A stretch of DNA of 6,037 bases from NCBI GenBank assembly GCA_944363865.1, contig CALVVN010000063.1:1-6037 (forward strand). The letters run 5' to 3'. This DNA is from an uncultured Bacilli bacterium. Its GTDB lineage: Bacteria > Bacillota_I > Bacilli_A > RF39 > UBA660. Position numbers and translations under genes: made by a program. How positions within the stretch are numbered: the stretch's first letter is position 1; the number at the start of each line of letters is the position of its first letter. Below are positions 4,275 to 6,037 of the stretch, piece by piece. The notes beneath the pieces are model-generated. The model was not told the DNA's origin. It worked only from the letters and a program-made list of their open reading frames with translations, and made no database searches.

Positions 4275-5110
4275 AATTTGATAACGTTAGTTTATTAGCT
4301 AATAGAAAGACATATGCTGAAAAACTTTTGCTTGATGAAGTTAGTTTTAAACTTAGTAGTGGTGGAAAATATGCCTTTTTGGGAAACTCTGGTGCTGGGA
4401 AAACAGCTATTTCTCAGTTGATCAATGGGATTATGAAGCCAACTAAAGGTAAAGTTTCTATTGGCAGTTTTGTTAATGATGGAACTAATATAAAAAATGT
4501 TAACAATTTAAGGTTTGATGTAGGCGTTGTATATAAAAATAAAGATGAAATGTTTTTTAATAAAAAAGTTAAAAGTGAACTTGAATTTGCTATTAAATTT
4601 TTTAAGTATAAAACTAATAAAAAGAGTATTAGAATTGTTGATGCACTTAAAATTGTTGGTCTATCAGAAGATTATTTAAATAAAAACGTTGATGATTTGT
4701 CTTTAAGTGATGCAAAAAAAATAGGTATCGCATCTGTTTTGGTTTACAATCCTAAAGTTATTATTTTAGATGAACCTAGTTTGTATTTGAATTATCGGGA
4801 GAAAAAAGAATTAATAAGGATTTTGAATTTTATTAATGAGAAATATAATAAGACTATAATTATATTAAGTAGAGATGTTAACTTTATTTATGAGTTTAAT
4901 TGTAATATTTTTGTGCTTGATAATGGTAAAATTGTTTTGGCTGGTGATAATAAACTTTTTTATGATGAGTTAAAGCTTGGTAAATATAATATTTCTTCGC
5001 CTGATATCGTGAAGTTTTCTAATTTAGTTAGAAGTAAATACAATAAGAACTTTAGATATTATAAAGATGTTAAAGATTTGGTAAAGGGGGTGTGTAATGA
5101 TGTCCTTTAG
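4265..5110 (+). CDS. ecfA2: ECF transporter ATPase EcfA2, partly degenerate motifs
   Basis: This 281-residue ABC ATPase partners EcfA1. Walker A is intact (GNSGAGKT, 40-47), as is Walker B (VIILDE, 165-170, followed by PSLYLN as D-loop region). The signature is LSLSD (145-149) rather than LSGGQ, the Q-loop Gln is Lys91 and the switch His is Arg203. The length agrees with EcfA2 proteins, including the C-terminal extension that follows the NBD core (about 235-281). The start at ATG 4265 lies inside the ecfA1 end. The 3' end overlaps ecfT by 14 nt, so translation of the three Ecf subunits is coupled. No substrate-binding S component is encoded in the window, as is usual for group II ECF modules shared by many S proteins. 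Confidence 0.88.
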   Translation: MEIEFDNVSLLANRKTYAEKLLLDEVSFKLSSGGKYAFLGNSGAGKTAISQLINGIMKPTKGKVSIGSFVNDGTNIKNVNNLRFDVGVVYKNKDEMFFNKKVKSELEFAIKFFKYKTNKKSIRIVDALKIVGLSEDYLNKNVDDLSLSDAKKIGIASVLVYNPKVIILDEPSLYLNYREKKELIRILNFINEKYNKTIIILSRDVNFIYEFNCNIFVLDNGKIVLAGDNKLFYDELKLGKYNISSPDIVKFSNLVRSKYNKNFRYYKDVKDLVKGVCNDVL

Positions 5111-5855
5111 TTCTTTGTTTGGCTCTTATTATCCTGTTGATAGTAGTATCCATAATATGAGTGTCACTATAAAACTTTTAAACTTTTTCTTGTTTATACT
5201 AGTTATGATTGGTAGTGTTAGTTTACAATTACATTTGTTTATATTGGCAGTATTAATTTTGCAAATAATTGAATCAAAAGTGCCTTTTAGGTTTTTCTTT
5301 AATATGTTTTATGGCTTTAGATATTTATATATTCTTATGGTTTTTATGTTTGCTAGTTTAGGACTTAATTTAGAACTTACTATTGTTTATTTACTTAAGT
5401 TTGTTTTGATAATTGAATATTTGGCTTTACTTGTTCATACAACTAGTCTTAGTGAGTTTGATTACGGTATTTATAAAGTGTTAAATCCTATTAATTTTTT
5501 AAACTTTAATATTTCTTATATTTCTTTGGTTATTGGTAATGTTTTTAGATTTATACCTGCACTTATAACAACTGAAAATAGGGTTTTGAAATGTCAAGCT
5601 AGTAGGGGGATAGATTATGTTCATAGTGGTGTTGTTGGTAAATATTATGCTGTTATTTATTCTTTAAAAAATAGTTTGAGATTGACAATTAAAAGGATGA
5701 AAGAGATTAATAATCTTGCAAAATTAAGAATGTATAGTGTTAAACAAAGAAGAACAAACTTTAGAACTGGTAGATTTAATTTTTATTCTTTGATGTTACT
5801 TGCTTTTCATTTATTATTTTTATATGGATATATTTTGGAAGTGAATTTGTTATGA
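5097..5855 (+). CDS. ecfT: ECF transporter transmembrane subunit EcfT
   Basis: This 252-residue integral membrane protein starts with the family-like SYYPVDSSIHNMSVTIKLLNF region (about 10-30). Hydrophobic segments follow at about 27-58, 72-90, 93-115, 140-157 and 229-247. EcfT couples the two ATPases to S components through two cytoplasmic helices. The first coupling motif is visible as ASRG (168-171). The second, around LAKLRMYS (207-214), lacks the usual Ala-Arg-Gly form. AAGGGGG (5084-5090) stands 6 nt before ATG 5097; ATG 5100 is an alternative start. The stop overlaps the truA start as ATGA. The gene order ecfA1-ecfA2-ecfT-truA is the standard Bacilli arrangement. Confidence 0.9.
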   Translation: MMSFSSLFGSYYPVDSSIHNMSVTIKLLNFFLFILVMIGSVSLQLHLFILAVLILQIIESKVPFRFFFNMFYGFRYLYILMVFMFASLGLNLELTIVYLLKFVLIIEYLALLVHTTSLSEFDYGIYKVLNPINFLNFNISYISLVIGNVFRFIPALITTENRVLKCQASRGIDYVHSGVVGKYYAVIYSLKNSLRLTIKRMKEINNLAKLRMYSVKQRRTNFRTGRFNFYSLMLLAFHLLFLYGYILEVNLL

Positions 5856-6037
5856 GATATTTATTTAAAATATGTTATAGTGGTGTTGATTTTTTTGGGT
5901 CGCAAAAGCAAAAATGTAAAAGAACTGTTCTTGGTTTGTTTGAAAATGTACTTTCAAAGGTTTTTGATGAAGATATAAAATGTGTAGGGTGTTCTAGAAC
6001 AGATAGGGGTGTTCATGCAAATGAGTATTATTTTAAT
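5852..6037 (+). CDS. truA: tRNA pseudouridine synthase A, N-terminal part (runs off window)
   Basis: The first 62 residues are present, starting at ATG 5852 in an ATGA overlap with ecfT. The N-terminus RYLFKICYSGVDFFGSQ matches TruA (Y-G-x-x-F-x-G-x-Q type). SRTDRGVHA (48-56) is the catalytic motif; Asp51 is the nucleophile position. TruA converts uridines 38-40 of the tRNA anticodon stem to pseudouridine in the cytoplasm. It is usually about 250 residues, so roughly three quarters lie beyond the window. Its position after ecfT is conserved in Firmicutes and supports the identity of the three preceding genes. Confidence 0.95.
   Translation, partial: MRYLFKICYSGVDFFGSQKQKCKRTVLGLFENVLSKVFDEDIKCVGCSRTDRGVHANEYYFN

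Noticed and set aside
1..6037. Genetic code 4 (mycoplasma-like)
   Set aside because: TGG encodes Trp in avd and the target protein, and TGA works as the ecfT stop in an ATGA overlap with truA.

Overview
This window carries a diversity-generating retroelement (DGR) placed directly upstream of a housekeeping ECF-transporter/truA operon. The AT-rich background, AAGGAG/AGGAGG ribosome binding sites and gene order ecfA1-ecfA2-ecfT-truA point to a low-GC Firmicute of the Bacilli/Erysipelotrichia/RF39 type. TGA is used as stop and TGG as Trp, so it is not a code-4 mollicute. The taxon is inferred, not proven.

Region by region. (1) Positions 2-238 hold the C-terminal end of a DGR target protein with a variable repeat (VR, 22-140), followed by two strong hairpins (240-299). 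(2) Positions 300-1591 have no credible protein gene. They hold three diverged copies of a DGR template unit. Each has a short conserved leader, a GC-rich template repeat (TR1 345-463, TR2 828-952, TR3 1194-1309) and a conserved 3' RNA module of about 80-90 nt with two predicted stem-loops. Sigma-A-like promoters with exact 17-nt spacers precede TR2, TR3 and avd. A hairpin starts 7-10 nt after each -10 box. (3) Positions 1592-3460 encode the machinery: Avd, the DGR reverse transcriptase, and a stand-alone MutS domain I-like protein. (4) Positions 3504-6037 encode EcfA1, EcfA2, EcfT and the start of TruA, with overlapping genes.

How it works (known for DGRs generally): the RT with Avd copies TR RNA into cDNA, misincorporating opposite adenines, and the cDNA replaces the VR of a target gene, so a lectin-like binding surface is diversified. 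The sequence shows this directly. VR and TR1 align without gaps over 119 nt with 18 differences, and all 18 fall on TR1 adenines. TR2 and TR3 differ from this VR in length and at non-adenine positions, so they must serve other VRs outside the window, or have no target. The most unusual point is this one-RT, three-template layout, with each template carrying its own promoter or leader and its own structured 3' module. Second is the MutS-like partner protein, in which the mismatch-probing Phe is kept but the Glu of the Phe-x-Glu motif is Lys. Third, both ECF ATPases have lost the canonical LSGGQ, Q-loop and H-loop residues.
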